Assembly (NCBI RefSeq): GCF_023159225.1
Contig: NC_063172.1
Location: 34,394,832 to 34,458,831, forward strand
Source of the DNA: Perognathus longimembris pacificus
Lineage: Eukaryota; Chordata; Mammalia; Rodentia; Heteromyidae
Direction: 5' to 3'
DNA: 64,000 bases
A program made the position numbers and the translations under genes. The notes beneath the pieces are model-generated. The model was not told the DNA's origin. It did no database searches and saw only the letters and a list, made by a program, of their open reading frames with translations. Shown piece by piece: positions 47,478 to 59,289 of this stretch (positions are counted from its first letter, which is position 1; every line of letters begins with the position of its first letter).

Positions 47478-47712
47478 TGGGCACCAGTGGCTTATGCCTG
47501 TAACCCTACCTACTCAGGAGGCTAAGGAATGAGGATTGCAGTTCAAAGCCAGCCAGGGCAAGAAAGTCAATGAGACTCCTATCTCCAATAAACTAGTCAG
47601 AAAAAATCCAGAAGTGGTTCTGTGGTCCAGGTGGTAGAGCACTAGCCTTGAGGACAAAGAGAATCGCACAGCACCCAGGCCCTCTGTATTCAAGCCCCAG
47701 GACCAAAAACAA
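47478..47712 (+). mobile_element. 7SL-type plus Geo-type dimeric SINE
   Basis: Best plus-strand example of the hybrid. The 7SL-like left half is at 47478-47600 (GCTTATGCCTGTAACCC, CTACTCAGGAGGCTAAG). It joins the right monomer (about 47610-47705: AGAAGTGGTTCTGTGG, GTGGTAGAGCACTAGCCTTG, TTCAAGCCCCAGGACC) that is the right half of IDL-Geo. Short duplication GTTTCTAATC at 47468-47477 and 47713-47722. Confidence 0.85.
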
Positions 47713-47722
47713 GTTTCTAATC

Positions 47723-48420
47723 ATTATTTTTTTTATTCTGACACATTATAAAATTCATTTACCTGTTTCCCACAGTACTTATGGATTCCTCAGGATATTC
47801 TGTCTTCACTTTGAGCAGTCTTTTATTTCCTTTCCATTCTTTAAGCATTTTAATTTTTTTCTTGTTTTATTGCACTGAGAGTTTAGGGGTAAAAATAGAC
47901 CAGATAAATCCCATTCTCAATGTGCTTAAATCAATCTTCATAAAATTTAGAAATAAAAAAAATAGTTCTGTGAAAGCCCACCTGATCTGGCCCTGGCTAG
48001 CTTTTCTAATTTTTCCAGGCCTCCGATGGATATGCTCATTAGTCTGGTCACACTTTCCATTGTAGTTTGGCCTTTTCTTGGGTGTTTCCTTCTGCATTTA
48101 TCTTTGAGGATGCTTGGCATTCTCTCATCTCTTCAGGGACATTTCTTGGGGCCAGTTTAGCTAGTGTATTTCTCACTGTTACCATAGTCATGCGTGCTTT
48201 CTAGGAAACAAGTGTCTCCTTTTGTCATTATGCAGATATTCACTCTCTCCATATAACTGAAAGCAAATCTTTGCCATTGTCACCTTGTGTTGCTCATTTT
48301 CTCATTTTTCCTTGCTGTTGGACAAAAAATAAAATGACTATACCTCGATTCTTAAAGAACGAAAAGGCCCTATTATCGTGTGAAGACATGAAACACAGAT
48401 TCAGTTTAGTACTGTTCTGA
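47723..48420. other. unannotated sequence
   Basis: No gene supported. Short frames at 47781-48097 have no recognisable domain. Confidence 0.45.
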
Positions 48421-48424
48421 TTTA

Positions 48425-48630
48425 GGGCCTGAGTTAGTCTGTGTTTGTCTTGCCTTGTAATCCCTCCACCAATGGAGGAGTTAGAAGTCTGCACCAGATA
48501 GATGCTCAGCAGATGGCGTACAATATTCTTAGTCTTGCCAACCTGCAGATCTCTAAGAAATATTTTTTGTTTGTAATTTATCTTGGTCTGAGGTATTCTG
48601 TTATAGCAAGAGCAAATGACTAAGACAGTC
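48425..48630 (+). mobile_element. ERVL-MaLR-type LTR relic (3' part)
   Basis: The end of the segment reads CTAAGAAATATTTTTTGTTT, then GGTATTCTGTTATAGCAAGA and AATGACTAAGACAG, the characteristic 3' end of MST/MLT-type LTRs. Non-autonomous and non-coding, with no internal retroviral region alongside. Confidence 0.7.
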
Positions 48631-49015
48631 TAGCATATGTTTAAAGCTGACTTTCTTGATTCCTTTTTTTTTTTTTATTCCTGAAGGACTCTTTTGGGGA
48701 CATTTCTGGCCAAATTGGGGTAGATTGAAATGAGTGAAGCAGGGATGGTAAGTCCAGGATTAATTTTTTTTGACATTTATTTTAATGGACTGGGATTAGG
48801 TGAGATTATGGACAGGCACACACTCAGTTTGCTGCATTTCTTTTGTGAATGCGTTTATAACCACTTTGTTCCTTTAGAACTCTCCTACATTTTTTTTTTC
48901 TGGATCTTGAATATCATTCAAACTGTGGAAGAACAATTTCAAGGGAGAGGGAAGGGGGCTTGACAAATTACTTTAAAAAGACGCTTTAGTCACTAAAAAT
49001 CAGGAGAATGCAAAT
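48631..49015. other. unannotated sequence
   Basis: Nothing recognised apart from T-rich runs. Confidence 0.45.
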
Positions 49016-49029
49016 AAAAACAATTAGAT

Positions 49030-49700
49030 GAATGTACCAAGAAAATGTGGTGTATATATACTCAACAGAATTCTATGCTTCCATCAGAAAGAATGACATC
49101 ACCCCATTCATAAGAAAATCAAAGACTTGGAAAAAATCATATTAAGTGATGTGAACCAGACCCAAAGAAACATAGATTCCATGCTTTCCTTCATTTGTAA
49201 TAGTTAGTACCTGTCTAGGATAGTCCTAGCAGAGGATCACAATAGATAATAGCTATGTACATATGATCATATCAGATGATGCTAAGTAAAATGAACTCCA
49301 AGATATGGAAACAAGATATTTTTCATTGTTGTTATCATTTTTAATGTTATGAGAAATTATTTCTTATTTCTTTCATTTTACTTTCATATGGTTTATCCCC
49401 TGTTGTCACTGTATTTGATTATGTTACCCTGGGTATTATATATATATATGTTTATCTGAATTAGGAAAGGGAAGGGGAACATCAAAATGGTGAAACAAAG
49501 GACAAAGGGTGAACCAATGCAACAGTGATACTCACAAGACAACATGTTGGAAATTAACTGTATAACTTGGTGAGGGGGTGTAGTAGGGAGGGAAAGAGGG
49601 AGAAGGGTGAGGGAGAGGTAACAAGTTTAACAAGAAATGTACTTACTGCCTTACTCTAATCCCTCTGTATATCACCTTGACAATAAAATTAAATTTAATA
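49030..49700 (+). mobile_element. 5'-truncated L1, end of ORF2 and 3' UTR
   Basis: Starts in the distal ORF2 (AAGAAAATGTGGTGTATAT) and runs through a diverged 3' UTR to CACCTTGACAATAAAATTAA and an A-rich tail. Target-site duplication AAAAACAATTAGAT at 49016-49029 and 49701-49714, perfect. Confidence 0.93.
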
Positions 49701-49935
49701 AAAAACAATTAGATTCAATTTCAAATTTATCAGATGATCAAAACTTAATTTGTTATATTAAGTGTTGGCACCACTACATTCCAATAATAACTCTTACACA
49801 TTGTTAGTGCAGATATAAATTGGTATAGTCATTTTGGCCAACAATTTGGCAACATGGAGTAAAGTTGCAGGTATTCATTCATTACTGCCAAGAAATTCTA
49901 TCTCTGGGGATTTTTTTTAGAGAAATATATGTGTG

Positions 49936-49993
49936 GCTGGCCATGGTGGCTCACCCAGATAATCAATGAGGAGGATAAGGCGGGTGGATCACA
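49936..49993 (+). mobile_element. tailless 5' fragment of a B1/7SL-type SINE
   Basis: 58 bp matching the 5' part of a 7SL-derived SINE (CCATGGTGGCTCACCC to AAGGCGGGTGGATCACA), with no 3' half and no A tail. Imperfect duplication AGAAATATATGTGTG at 49921-49935 and AGAAATACATGTGTG at 49994-50008 (14 of 15). Confidence 0.75.
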
Positions 49994-50008
49994 AGAAATA
50001 CATGTGTG

Positions 50009-50212
50009 AACATGAATATGAATCTTCTTTGAAACCTGATTGTAGTAGGAAGAAATTGAAAAGGACCAAATCAACTAAAGCAAAATAACCATCTAATACA
50101 CTGCCCATTTTGTGTCAATACATGGAATCAAACAAGTATTTCTTCTGGTTTGATCTAATGCATCCTGTAGAATGGATTGATATCTATCTATCATTGATTG
50201 ATCGATCTATTG

Positions 50213-50263
<51 letters not shown>

Positions 50264-51420
50264 GGTTAAACCCCATTGAATCATAAACTCCTTGAAGGCA
50301 GAGATCATTTCTATTGCAATCATTTTTCTATCTTATGTACTTCCCACATTGTCTGGAAAACAACTCAAGTGCATTCATACATTTTTATCAGTTGAATAAT
50401 TGTGGAAATCAGTGAACTGTTTTTTCTCTCAGCCTTCTTGTAGAGATATGTAAAAAAAGCAGCAAGACTTTGGTATATTTTATTCTTTTCAGTAACAATA
50501 CACATTCTTACTTTGTAATGCTAAAGAAAAATTATGAATGCAGAAACTATTATAAAAGATCTTGGGCAGAAAGCAAATGGATGTGATTCAGCAACATTCA
50601 GCAGAATCATTTCACAAGGAAGTGAAGGCTTGCTTATATTTCCAAAGTCAGAACATGAACCTTTTGGAAGTAGCATGAAAGTGACTAGTGGCAGGTTTTC
50701 ATATATCCAGTAATAGCCTCTGCACCTCTCTATCCTGAAACGATAAACCTTATTCTCTGTGGGTTTACCTGGATGAAAACCAATCAGGCAACTGTACAAA
50801 TACTACAAACACCTGCACATCGAAAAATTTAACAGTGCCAGTACCAAATAGTTCTAGTTTATCTCAAAGAATGTTCCCAGATAATCCTCTCTTGGGGACA
50901 TAGATAAACACTCTGAAGCTAATACAGTCTTAACATAAATTCAAAATAATGCAGAAAAGACATTTTAGAGCACACATTACTTTGTTACCTTTGGATTTCT
51001 GTGCTCATTTTGTAAGTCTCACTGTTGAAAATAAAGCATTTTTTTCTATTATTGTTCTGAAGAGTTCAGCAACCTCAGCTCTGCACACAGTGGCAGAGTT
51101 TTCCCTGTTCCTTCCTCTGTAATAACTTAGAAAATCCAGATGCTAAGCAATGGAAGAGATTCCCACAAAGCACCTGGCTTCTTGGCAGCTGGTCTGGTAA
51201 CTGCTTCTCCATCTGAAAGCCAGTTTCACATCCAAGCTTTGCACCTACTTTTGAAGCATCTCGATTCTCAAGATATTTTCATTTGAAAACACTGGGAATT
51301 GTAGGGAAATGTTATGCAAGCAAGATGTACGTGATGTTATTTTAAAATATACAATGTAAGTAATATTTTATAAAAGTTTATTCCTGGGAGTGAGTTGTAT
51401 CATAAGTATAAAAATATTTT
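50009..51420. other. unannotated sequence
   Basis: No gene supported. The minus-strand frame at 50521-50799 (92 codons) has no recognisable domain. 51060-51260 is a more GC-balanced, complex block of unknown nature. Confidence 0.45.
50181..50262. repeat. compound microsatellite: TATC/GATT units plus (CA)23
   Basis: A TATC and TGAT-rich segment (50181-50215) runs directly into about 46 bp of uninterrupted CA. Confidence 0.95.
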
Positions 51421-51426
51421 TTAAGC

Positions 51427-51650
51427 AGGCACTGGAAGCTCATGTCTGTAATTCTAGTTATTTAGGAGCCTAAGATCTAAGGAACTCAGTTTGAAGTGAC
51501 CTCAAGGCAGACAAATACAACCCACTTTTATCTCCAGTTAATGAAAAGCTAGAAGTAGAGATATGGATCAAGTGATAGGCTGACAAACTTGAGCAGAAAA
51601 AGCTATGCTAGAGCACAATTCCTGAGTTCAAGTTCCAAAATAATACAGCA
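51427..51650 (+). mobile_element. old 7SL-type plus Geo-type SINE
   Basis: Decayed left half (GCTCATGTCTGTAATTCTAG) and right half (GAGTTCAAGTTCC near the end), same order as at 47478-47712. No clear duplication. Confidence 0.65.
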
Positions 51651-52029
51651 TTTTTTTGTAATTATTCCAATAAATCTTCTTCTTGTAGAATATCATAAAA
51701 TATCTACCTTTTCTAATTTCTGACTGCTTCTAAATCAACCTATAAAGTCTCTTTTGTAAGAGACTTATTTCAGAATGTATCTTAATTAGCTCGCTATTGC
51801 TTATATCATGTTAAATCTAGAAATGAGCAAAATGATACAATCTACAAATTCTTTGTATGTTCCCCTCTTTCTAATGTGAGAATGACTTTTGCTTATCTTT
51901 TCTGATTTTTCATTTTCCTAGTTCATTAAAGAAATCTTGGACCAATGTGGTTTTGAAAGGCTTTTGTTAGTCACTCTATCGCTAAATTGTCTTGACATTT
52001 TTAGTCTCTCTCTGCTATAACTCTGCTTC
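51651..52029. other. unannotated sequence
   Basis: Nothing recognised. Confidence 0.5.
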
Positions 52030-52045
52030 CCATGTATTCATCATT

Positions 52046-52251
52046 TTTTTTTTTTTTTTTGCCAGTCCTGGGGCTTGGACTCAAGGCCTGAGCACTGTCC
52101 CTGGCTTCTTTTTGCTCAAGGCTAGCACTCTGCCACTTGAGCCACAGTGCCACTTCTGGCCATTTTCTGTATATGTGGTGCTGGGGAATTGAACCCAGGG
52201 CCTCATGTATACGAGGCAAGCACTCTTGCCACTAGGCCATATGCCCAGCCC
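52046..52251 (-). mobile_element. IDL-Geo-type dimeric SINE
   Basis: Poly-T tail, right monomer and ID-like monomer in reverse complement. Perfect duplication CCATGTATTCATCATT at 52030-52045 and 52252-52267. Its diagnostic bases (AATTGAACCCAGG, GTATACGAGG) differ from the young pair at 1330 and 18962. Confidence 0.94.
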
Positions 52252-52267
52252 CCATGTATTCATCATT

Positions 52268-54685
52268 ATCTCAATTTTTATTTTAGTTTTTCCCTTGTGT
52301 TATTTCACATTAAATGTATTTTCCTACTTCTTGATCCTGATCAGAGTTCAGTAACATTACTTTCTAAAACCATGCTTAACTTTCAATGAGTCTATGTTTC
52401 ATATGAACAAAGCCATGTAAATGTCAATTTTATGGATGCTTCACAGAGCAAAGATGATGTATTTCTAGCATATTTCTGTAGTCTTGTGTTTCAGAGAGTC
52501 TGATTCCAAAGGACTTCAATAGCATAAACATACTTGGCTCGATGTAATAAAGATATGAAGTCTCACTGAATCAATTTGGAATGTGGCACTCTATAAAGTT
52601 AGAAGAGATTCATTTGAATGGTTATATAACTTCACTGCTGAGCTTGCTTTTTCCTATGGTTTACTGTATATGATCATCTAAATGTTTGCTGCTGATTCTT
52701 ACCATTAAACATCAATTCATAGTTATATTATTTAAAATAGAGGTAATAGACTGACTGAAAAAAATCTCTTCTGTCAACATAGGAGCAAAATAAAAATAGT
52801 TCACATGCACATTAAATTATAAATGGAAATAGTCATTTTCAAGAGCAAAAAGGGGAAGAAAATGCACAAATCACACTGAGAAATTTCGCAAGAATTTCCT
52901 TGGCCATATAACCCTGTTCTATTCCAACCTCAGAAGTTCATGGTGCGGATCACTTACAATATTTTGAACAGAAAAAGCTTTTCTTGATTGATTTGTCAAA
53001 GTTATCACATGCTAAAGAGTATACTTTAAACACATTCTCTAACTTAGTCTATTTTCTTCTCTAAAATACATTTTGAAGTTCAGAATGCTGAAGGATGGAG
53101 GCTAATTGTACCTGAGAGGTTCACCTTGGATGACATGAACTATGAATTGTCTTTGAATGAACTCCGTGGTCTTTCTTGTCTGCTTTTCTCACATGCACCT
53201 CAGTTTCTCTTTTTTTTTTTTCTGGCCCCATTATAACTGAGCAACTTGTAAGCTACGAAGTCAATCCAAGGTTAAACTGTTGGCTGAAAGAGAAGACATA
53301 AGTAATTCGATATGAATGTTGTGTGTGACATGGGCATGTAATTTCAACAAAAGTGACTGGGATATACTATATAGATCAATTCTTATTTCAGAATCTTTGG
53401 GCACTCTAAGGCCAACTGATGCAGAATCCTTAAAGAGCTGTCTGCAATGACTAGATCAATGTGTTTACTGTGATATGGCCTCCTCTAATCAGACACCTGA
53501 GCACCTGCTTTGACTCTTAAAGCACTTTAGTTGTTATAGTCACAAAGACAGGCAGGAGAAACTTGTAGGAATGTTAAAAGTGAAATATAGATGAGTGAAT
53601 TGACATTTTGAGAATATCTATGAATCGCCTACTGTGTTAAAAGGCCATTTGGCCTAAGAGATAATGACACATTTTCACTCATATATGGAAGTTTAACCCA
53701 AAGTTTAAACATAAATCAACACACATATACATATATACATGATCAAACTGACTTGAATATGGTATACACAAGTGTGAAATTCCATGGTATGACTCCTTTG
53801 AACAAGTAAGAACAAAATGAATAACAGGAAGCTGAAATATGTCTTGACTACATGGGATGGGGAATAAAAAGAAAGATGTATGCACATGGAAAGAGAAATG
53901 ATGGGCAAATAGAGTCATAATATTCAAAGTACATATGTGAAAACGGAGGTAGGAAATTTGAGTCAGGGAGCAATGAGGTAGGAAGCAGGGGCAGGGGAAG
54001 AGACTGATGGAAGGGGTGAGTTTATCCAAGATGCATTAAACACATAGGTGGACATGTTAGATAAAAACATTTTATACAACTATTTGAAGATGATATGAAA
54101 AGAGAGGAAAAAATGTCTTCCTTAAATAATTTGTTTCTGTGATAGTTAATATATGTAATATCATTATACAAATTACTTAGTGAGGAAAATAGTGATATGA
54201 AGATTATATATATGACATATGTTCCTCTCACAAATATTTTGTTAATATAGATACACATAGTTCTGTCAGAATAAAAGATTGAAAAGAAAATGATAAGTTG
54301 TGCTGCAATAATCCAACTTAGAATTTAATGTTATCTGTTCGTTATCAACCAGCGACATCTAGATATTCAAGTCCTGAAGTAGAACTCATTACTTGTGGTT
54401 AGAGTAGTTTCCACTACTACTTGATCTTTTTCTTCTTTTCAAATCCTTTTATTTTCTCCTGCTTATGTGCCTCCATCTCTTCACTATAATTCTATGATCT
54501 TTTATTCTTCTTTTCCCTTTTCCCCTCTACCTTCTTTCTGTAAATTCAGTAAAGAAGTCATATTTGTCTCTTTGGATTTTATTTTCATTGGTTGAATCAT
54601 TTATGGATTAATAAAATAATTCCATCTGATTTAAACCAATTTACTGATGAATAGATATTCTCTTTGCATTCTTCATTCTGTTTGT
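52268..54685. other. unannotated sequence
   Basis: No gene supported. 53650-54060 is purine-rich and weakly reminiscent of an old L1 3' UTR. It contains minus-strand open frames (for example 53679-54029, 116 codons) with low-complexity translations, which I do not regard as genes. Confidence 0.4.
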
Positions 54686-54689
54686 TCAA

Positions 54690-55085
54690 TCAACAACACA
54701 GCTAGATTTTCACCATTACATTTCTATAGCTTTACCAAGGTACATTTTACAAACCATTAAATTCCCTATTCAAAGTGGACAGTTGAGTGACTATTTTACT
54801 GTATTTAGGGAATTGTGCAAACATAACCACAATCTAATTTAGAACAAATTCAATACTTATTAGCAGTCATTTCCCCTTCCTTCTTCTTATTCCCATTCCA
54901 TTCCAGGAAACCTCCAACTCTTCTATGTTGATTCATCAGTTCTGAACATTTTAATGAAAAACACATGCAATCTGTGGTATTTCTTGACTGGTTTTTTTCA
55001 ATTCACAAAGTATTTTTGAGGTTCATCTGTGTGGCAGCATGCATCAATACTTTATGCCATTTCAACAAATACAACGATAATATAA
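54690..55085 (-). mobile_element. ancient L1 (L1M-type) relic
   Basis: Plus strand holds the reverse-complement order of an old mammalian L1 3' region: GGAATTGTGCAAACATAACC, CAGTCATTTCCCCTTCC, TTGACTGGTTTTTTTC, then GAGGTTCATCTGTGTGG and CAATACTTTATGCC. Confidence 0.7.
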
Positions 55086-55109
55086 TTTTAAAAAATATAC
55101 AAATAGTTC

Positions 55110-55415
55110 ATTTATTTACTTTTATTTTGGCAGTTGTGGGTACTCGCACTCTATCACTTGAGCCATACTTTCAGCCCCTTTTTGCCTGAGATATTTTCAA
55201 GATACAGTCTCACTTTATACCTGGTCCAGTCTGGCCTGTGGTCCTTCTACTTGTGCTTCCCTAGGTTCCTTGAGATGACAGGTGGATGGCACTGCATCCA
55301 GACACAGACTGAGATGTAGTTTGGTGAATTGTTTTTATGTCCAAGCTGGCTTCTAACCATTGTCTCCTGGTTCCTATTTCCCAAGGAATTATGATCATGG
55401 GCCACATCCCCAGGT
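55110..55415 (-). mobile_element. old SINE relic
   Basis: ACTCTATCACTTGAGCCATA and TTTCAGCCCC resemble the reverse complement of an ID/Geo-type monomer. Later, CCAAGCTGGCTTCTAACC resembles a 7SL-type piece. Possibly two stacked old SINEs. Boundaries are uncertain. Confidence 0.45.
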
Positions 55416-56355
55416 GTAAATATATAATAGATTAAAAAAACAATACTGCTACATATTAATTCTCCCTGTCATTCTAAATGACAACAGCTTTATTTTCAAT
55501 GATGAAACATTGTGTGCTGTTTCTCTTAATGCTAAAACCTTATCATCTTTCTTATCTAATGGACAATTTTAGAAGAACACATTTAGTCCTTCCTGTCGTT
55601 AACAGCCTTCTACCTTTTAAACTGATATTTCTGACTCTAATAATCTCTTGGAATAATTTAGTAAAATTTCCTTGGTAAGACATATATTTGTCAGTACATT
55701 AGCTAGAATATTTTGGATTTTTTTTCAGTTAATAACAACAATTAGTCTTGTGGCGAGAAACAAAAAAACCCCACACATAGTCTATTTCTGTCAGAGTTGA
55801 TTAGAAGACAGAGAAATTTCTGCTATTAGTTTGTTGTAGCACACAATTTAAATATCAATTGATTAAATCCAGCATTCAATTGCTCAATAAGCATTTGTCC
55901 ATCATGATGTTCTCATAGAATTAGTTTTGTGTGAAATTAACTTTGTGTTAAATGATAAAATACAAGCTTAAAAATAAACTGTAACAAAGACTTGTTATAA
56001 AATACCAGATGCTCTTTTCAATTTTTAGTTCTGAAATGAATACATGTCAGCCAAGGCCAAGAGAAATTTTCTCCAGCAATATTAGATTTGTCCAGCTGCA
56101 CCTCAATAGATTCCTCCTCTATAAAGGTTTGTTTATCCATTTGAATACAATAGTCATTTTTTTAGTTTATTCCAAAATTACTGGGTTATAAAGAAGAATG
56201 GGGCTTCCTTTTTCATCCCCTAGGTTTAATGGGTTGACAGATACACTGAGACAGTAAGCATGTTGAAGACAACAGCAGCTCAGGAACTGAAAATAACTTG
56301 TAAAAACAGAAAAATTCTGCAAATCTTTTTTCATAGATGATCATTTCATCCTAAG
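55416..56355. other. unannotated sequence with candidate conserved block
   Basis: No gene. 55830-55920 is complex AT-rich sequence with overlapping homeodomain-like cores (CAATTGATTAAATCC, CAATTGCTCAATAAG) and looks like possible regulatory DNA. No evidence beyond the motif texture. Confidence 0.35.
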
Positions 56356-56359
56356 CTAA

Positions 56360-56765
56360 ACTTATCTTACTTCCTCTGGAGCCACATCCATTGCTGTGTA
56401 CCCATAGTGGGTGTCAGAAATGCCATCCAGGAAGAGTTTCAGAAAAGCCACTGGCGCACTTCTGTTCATATTCTTTTCTCTGCCATTACCATGGTTTCTT
56501 ATGCCATTACCTGAGTGATCAAGTAGTCTCTTAAAAGATGAGGGAAATCCAAGTAGTCACAGTCTGTTCAACCAAGATGTGGCATGTGGTGTTAGAGACA
56601 TCTCATGTTAGTAAGTTTATCCACCTCCAGAGATTCCCAGCCAAGATGAGCCTAAACTCCTAACCCAAGATTCATGAGCTTCACAATAGTTATTATCATT
56701 TTCTACTAAGTTGTTGTTAACTTCTATAATGTAGTATTAATATGGCAATGGATAACAAGTAGCTA
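56360..56765 (+). mobile_element. ancient LTR relic, probably MaLR-type
   Basis: Its end, with AGCCTAAACTCCTAACCC, TTCATGAGCTTCACAATAG and a decayed GTTGTTAACTTCTATAATG block, parallels the 3' end of MLT-type LTRs. Family assignment is tentative. Confidence 0.45.
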
Positions 56766-57084
56766 TTTGAGTTTACAGCAAACAGCAGTCACACATTTTA
56801 TAAGTGGTACCATGCAGAATGGCTTCTAGTCTGTATAGTGGTATGAATAAAAGCTAAGATAATTCATAAATAGTAACATGGAATTTGCCTGTTATCTGTG
56901 GTAAAAAAGTTAAACACTGATGGAGATTTCCCTAGGAGAAACTTTTGACTTAAAATGGTAATTCATGTTTACCAGTTAAGAGTTGAGAAACACGTGTTAC
57001 ACACAGAAAAACAAAATGAAATATAATCTATGATTCTAACATTCAAGAAAGAGGGGAACTTACTAAATAAATTAGTACAATAAA

Positions 57085-57480
57085 ATGTTAGTGTATTTCT
57101 TTGCATACAATTCACTTAACATCAGGTCTAAACATTTATTTTGGTTTAAACTATTAGAAATTATAAATATTATTATAGTAGCCATTGACTATATCTTAGA
57201 AATAGATATACCATCATTTGTGCAAGTGCACCATTTTTGCTTTAAATGTTTTGGTTTGTTTTATATTATTTTATTGATAGTACAAATATATATTCATGAA
57301 AAGTTATGAATCTTGGTCCATTTCTGCTAAGGATTTCTAGTTGAACATAGAGTCCCAGAAGTGTAATTATTGAGTCAAAGTGTATAAGGTTTAGGTATCT
57401 GTTAGGGTTATTTTTCCAAAGGATTATGCCAACTTAACCTTATCACTAACACTTTATGCCTTTTAAAGCAGATATTTGAG
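57085..57480 (-). mobile_element. ancient L1 (L1M-type) relic
   Basis: CCCAGAAGTGTAATTATTGAGTCAAAG, split here as CCCAGAAGTGTAATTATTG then AGTCAAAGTGTATAAGG, followed by TTCCAAAGGATTATGCCAAC, corresponds in order to the reverse complement of an old L1 ORF2 end. Confidence 0.65.
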
Positions 57481-57815
57481 CATTAATTAACCTTTATTTG
57501 ATCTCTCATGATCATTGTTATGACTACCAGTCATTACACCACCCAGGGAAAATTTCAGAAGTTATCTGTGATTTCAAGACTGTTTCTCCTTACTTAAATG
57601 GCACTGTTTCCCCTGTCTTAGTTATGATCTTTATAAAATTTATTCCCATACCTGATATTGGTAAAAGTGGTAAAATAGTAATATCCAGTTTGGGAAAGAT
57701 GTTTTTTGGGAAATGGTAAATCATATATACTTTTACTGAAATATAAAGTGATACATGTGAGGTAGAGCCTTCTAGTCTTCAGTTTAAAATGTGTCTATCA
57801 CTTTCCCACTTTTCC
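57481..57815. other. unannotated sequence
   Basis: No gene. The 73-codon plus-strand frame at 57498-57719 has no recognisable domain. Confidence 0.45.
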
Positions 57816-57816
57816 C

Positions 57817-57862
57817 AACTGTAACCACTCTGTACATCACCTTGACAATAAAATTAAATTAA
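57817..57862 (+). mobile_element. minimal L1 3' end
   Basis: About 45 bp: AACTGTAACC, CTCTGTACATCACC and TTGACAATAAAATTAAATT. Possibly another very short insertion. The flanks (CTTTCCCAC before, GTTTCCAC after) are only weakly alike. Confidence 0.7.
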
Positions 57863-57919
57863 GTTTCCACTCCTAGGATTTTAGAGTCAGTATTTTATGT
57901 TCATGTATTATATTAAGAA

Positions 57920-58127
57920 AAGAAGGACTGGGAATGTGGCTCAGTGGTAGAGTGTTTGCCTAGCATTCATGAAGCCCTGAGTTCAAGTCCTCAGTACCAC
58001 ATAAACAGAAAAAGCCAGAAGGGGGGCTGTGGCTCAAGTAGTAGAGCACTAGCCTTGAGCAAAAGAATCTCAGCGACAGTGCCCAGGCCTTGAGTTCAAG
58101 CCCCAAGACTAGGAAAAAAAAAAAAAA
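57920..58127 (+). mobile_element. IDL-Geo-type dimeric SINE, older copy
   Basis: ID-like left half (GTGGCTCAGTGGTAGAGTG, GAGTTCAAGTCC) and right half (GGCTGTGGCTCAAGTAG, GAGTTCAAGCCCCAAGAC), then A tail. The left half is closer to a generic ID element than in the young copies. No clear duplication. Confidence 0.88.
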
Positions 58128-59285
58128 AGGTCAGAGACAGAGAGGGGGATTTTATCATTAAGGATGTTTCATCATTAAAGATGTTTATTAAATAATTTCA
58201 TTAGCAATAAAATGAAAGGAAACAGTTAAGCCATATAATCAACATTGCATCTCTGCAGTTGACCACTACAGTTATTAAAGCATGTAGAACAAAGTTTAAT
58301 TATGTAGAGAAAATTAAGCATGAGTTCATTGAAGGAAACTGATTTATCTCTACTATACTATACTACATATAGCATGTAACAATACTTTGTTAAAATTTCA
58401 TGCAGTAGTCTAAAGTTGAGGAGCTTCTATAGTTTGCTATGCATACCCTTCTTTGTGAAGTATCTTTATTATATTTTTTGGACTTTATACTTATACAGTC
58501 TAAAATAAGAGTACATGCATTTTGAAGGCTGAGAGTTTAGGGTACTCAGCTATGAGTGAAGGGCATGTAGTATTTGATGCACTGTGTCCAGGCCAGTCAT
58601 CTGCTCATTTATTTCTGTTCCCTATTCTAGGAATATATGGAAGTTGACAGATAAATTACCACCAAATTGTTCCTCTATTACTCCTGGGTGATTACAAATT
58701 GGGTTGTCTCTAGATGTTTTCCACTGCTCTCCAGTATTTCAGTAGATATACCAGTTATAACACATATCTCATGACTTTTAAAGAGAAGCTAGAGATTCAG
58801 TTTGCAGTCCTAACTATTAATTCAAAGTGTACAGGCTACAAGATACATGACTGAAAGTTACCTTTGTCCTGTGAGCAGCTAGTTTGTGATTTCTGATGTT
58901 TATCAGACCTGTCAACATGTCAAACTTGAGGCAACTATGAGCAAAGAAGTCTAATAAGACCAATAATTTTGCAGTGAGTAATCAATTCAATTATTAAGTA
59001 GACACTGAGCATAATGTGACTGCTGGTTGTCAAGGTGAATAAGATGACAAGCAGGTGAACTGATCTTGTCCTATTTTATACTCATAGTATTTTTATTATC
59101 TTTAAGTAGTTGTACAAAGGCATTGCCATTTAATAAAACAGTTTATGAATGTGTTTATTTTGTTGTTCCTTTCTAAGGAATCTGTTGTATTTCTGTTAAT
59201 ACATTTGCATAAACTCACATAGTACCTATTGTATTTACTTAGGAGTTTACAGGCTAAATCTTACTTGCATGTACAAAGGAAAACA
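58128..59285. other. unannotated sequence
   Basis: No gene or repeat recognised. Confidence 0.5.
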
Positions 59286-59289
59286 TGGA

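Noticed and set aside
50216..50262. Regular repetition suggestive of a CRISPR-like array
   Set aside because: It is a simple CA microsatellite with no spacers. The window is mammalian.
53679..54029. 116-codon minus-strand open frame
   Set aside because: The translation is low-complexity and the DNA is purine-rich repeat-like sequence. No recognisable domain.
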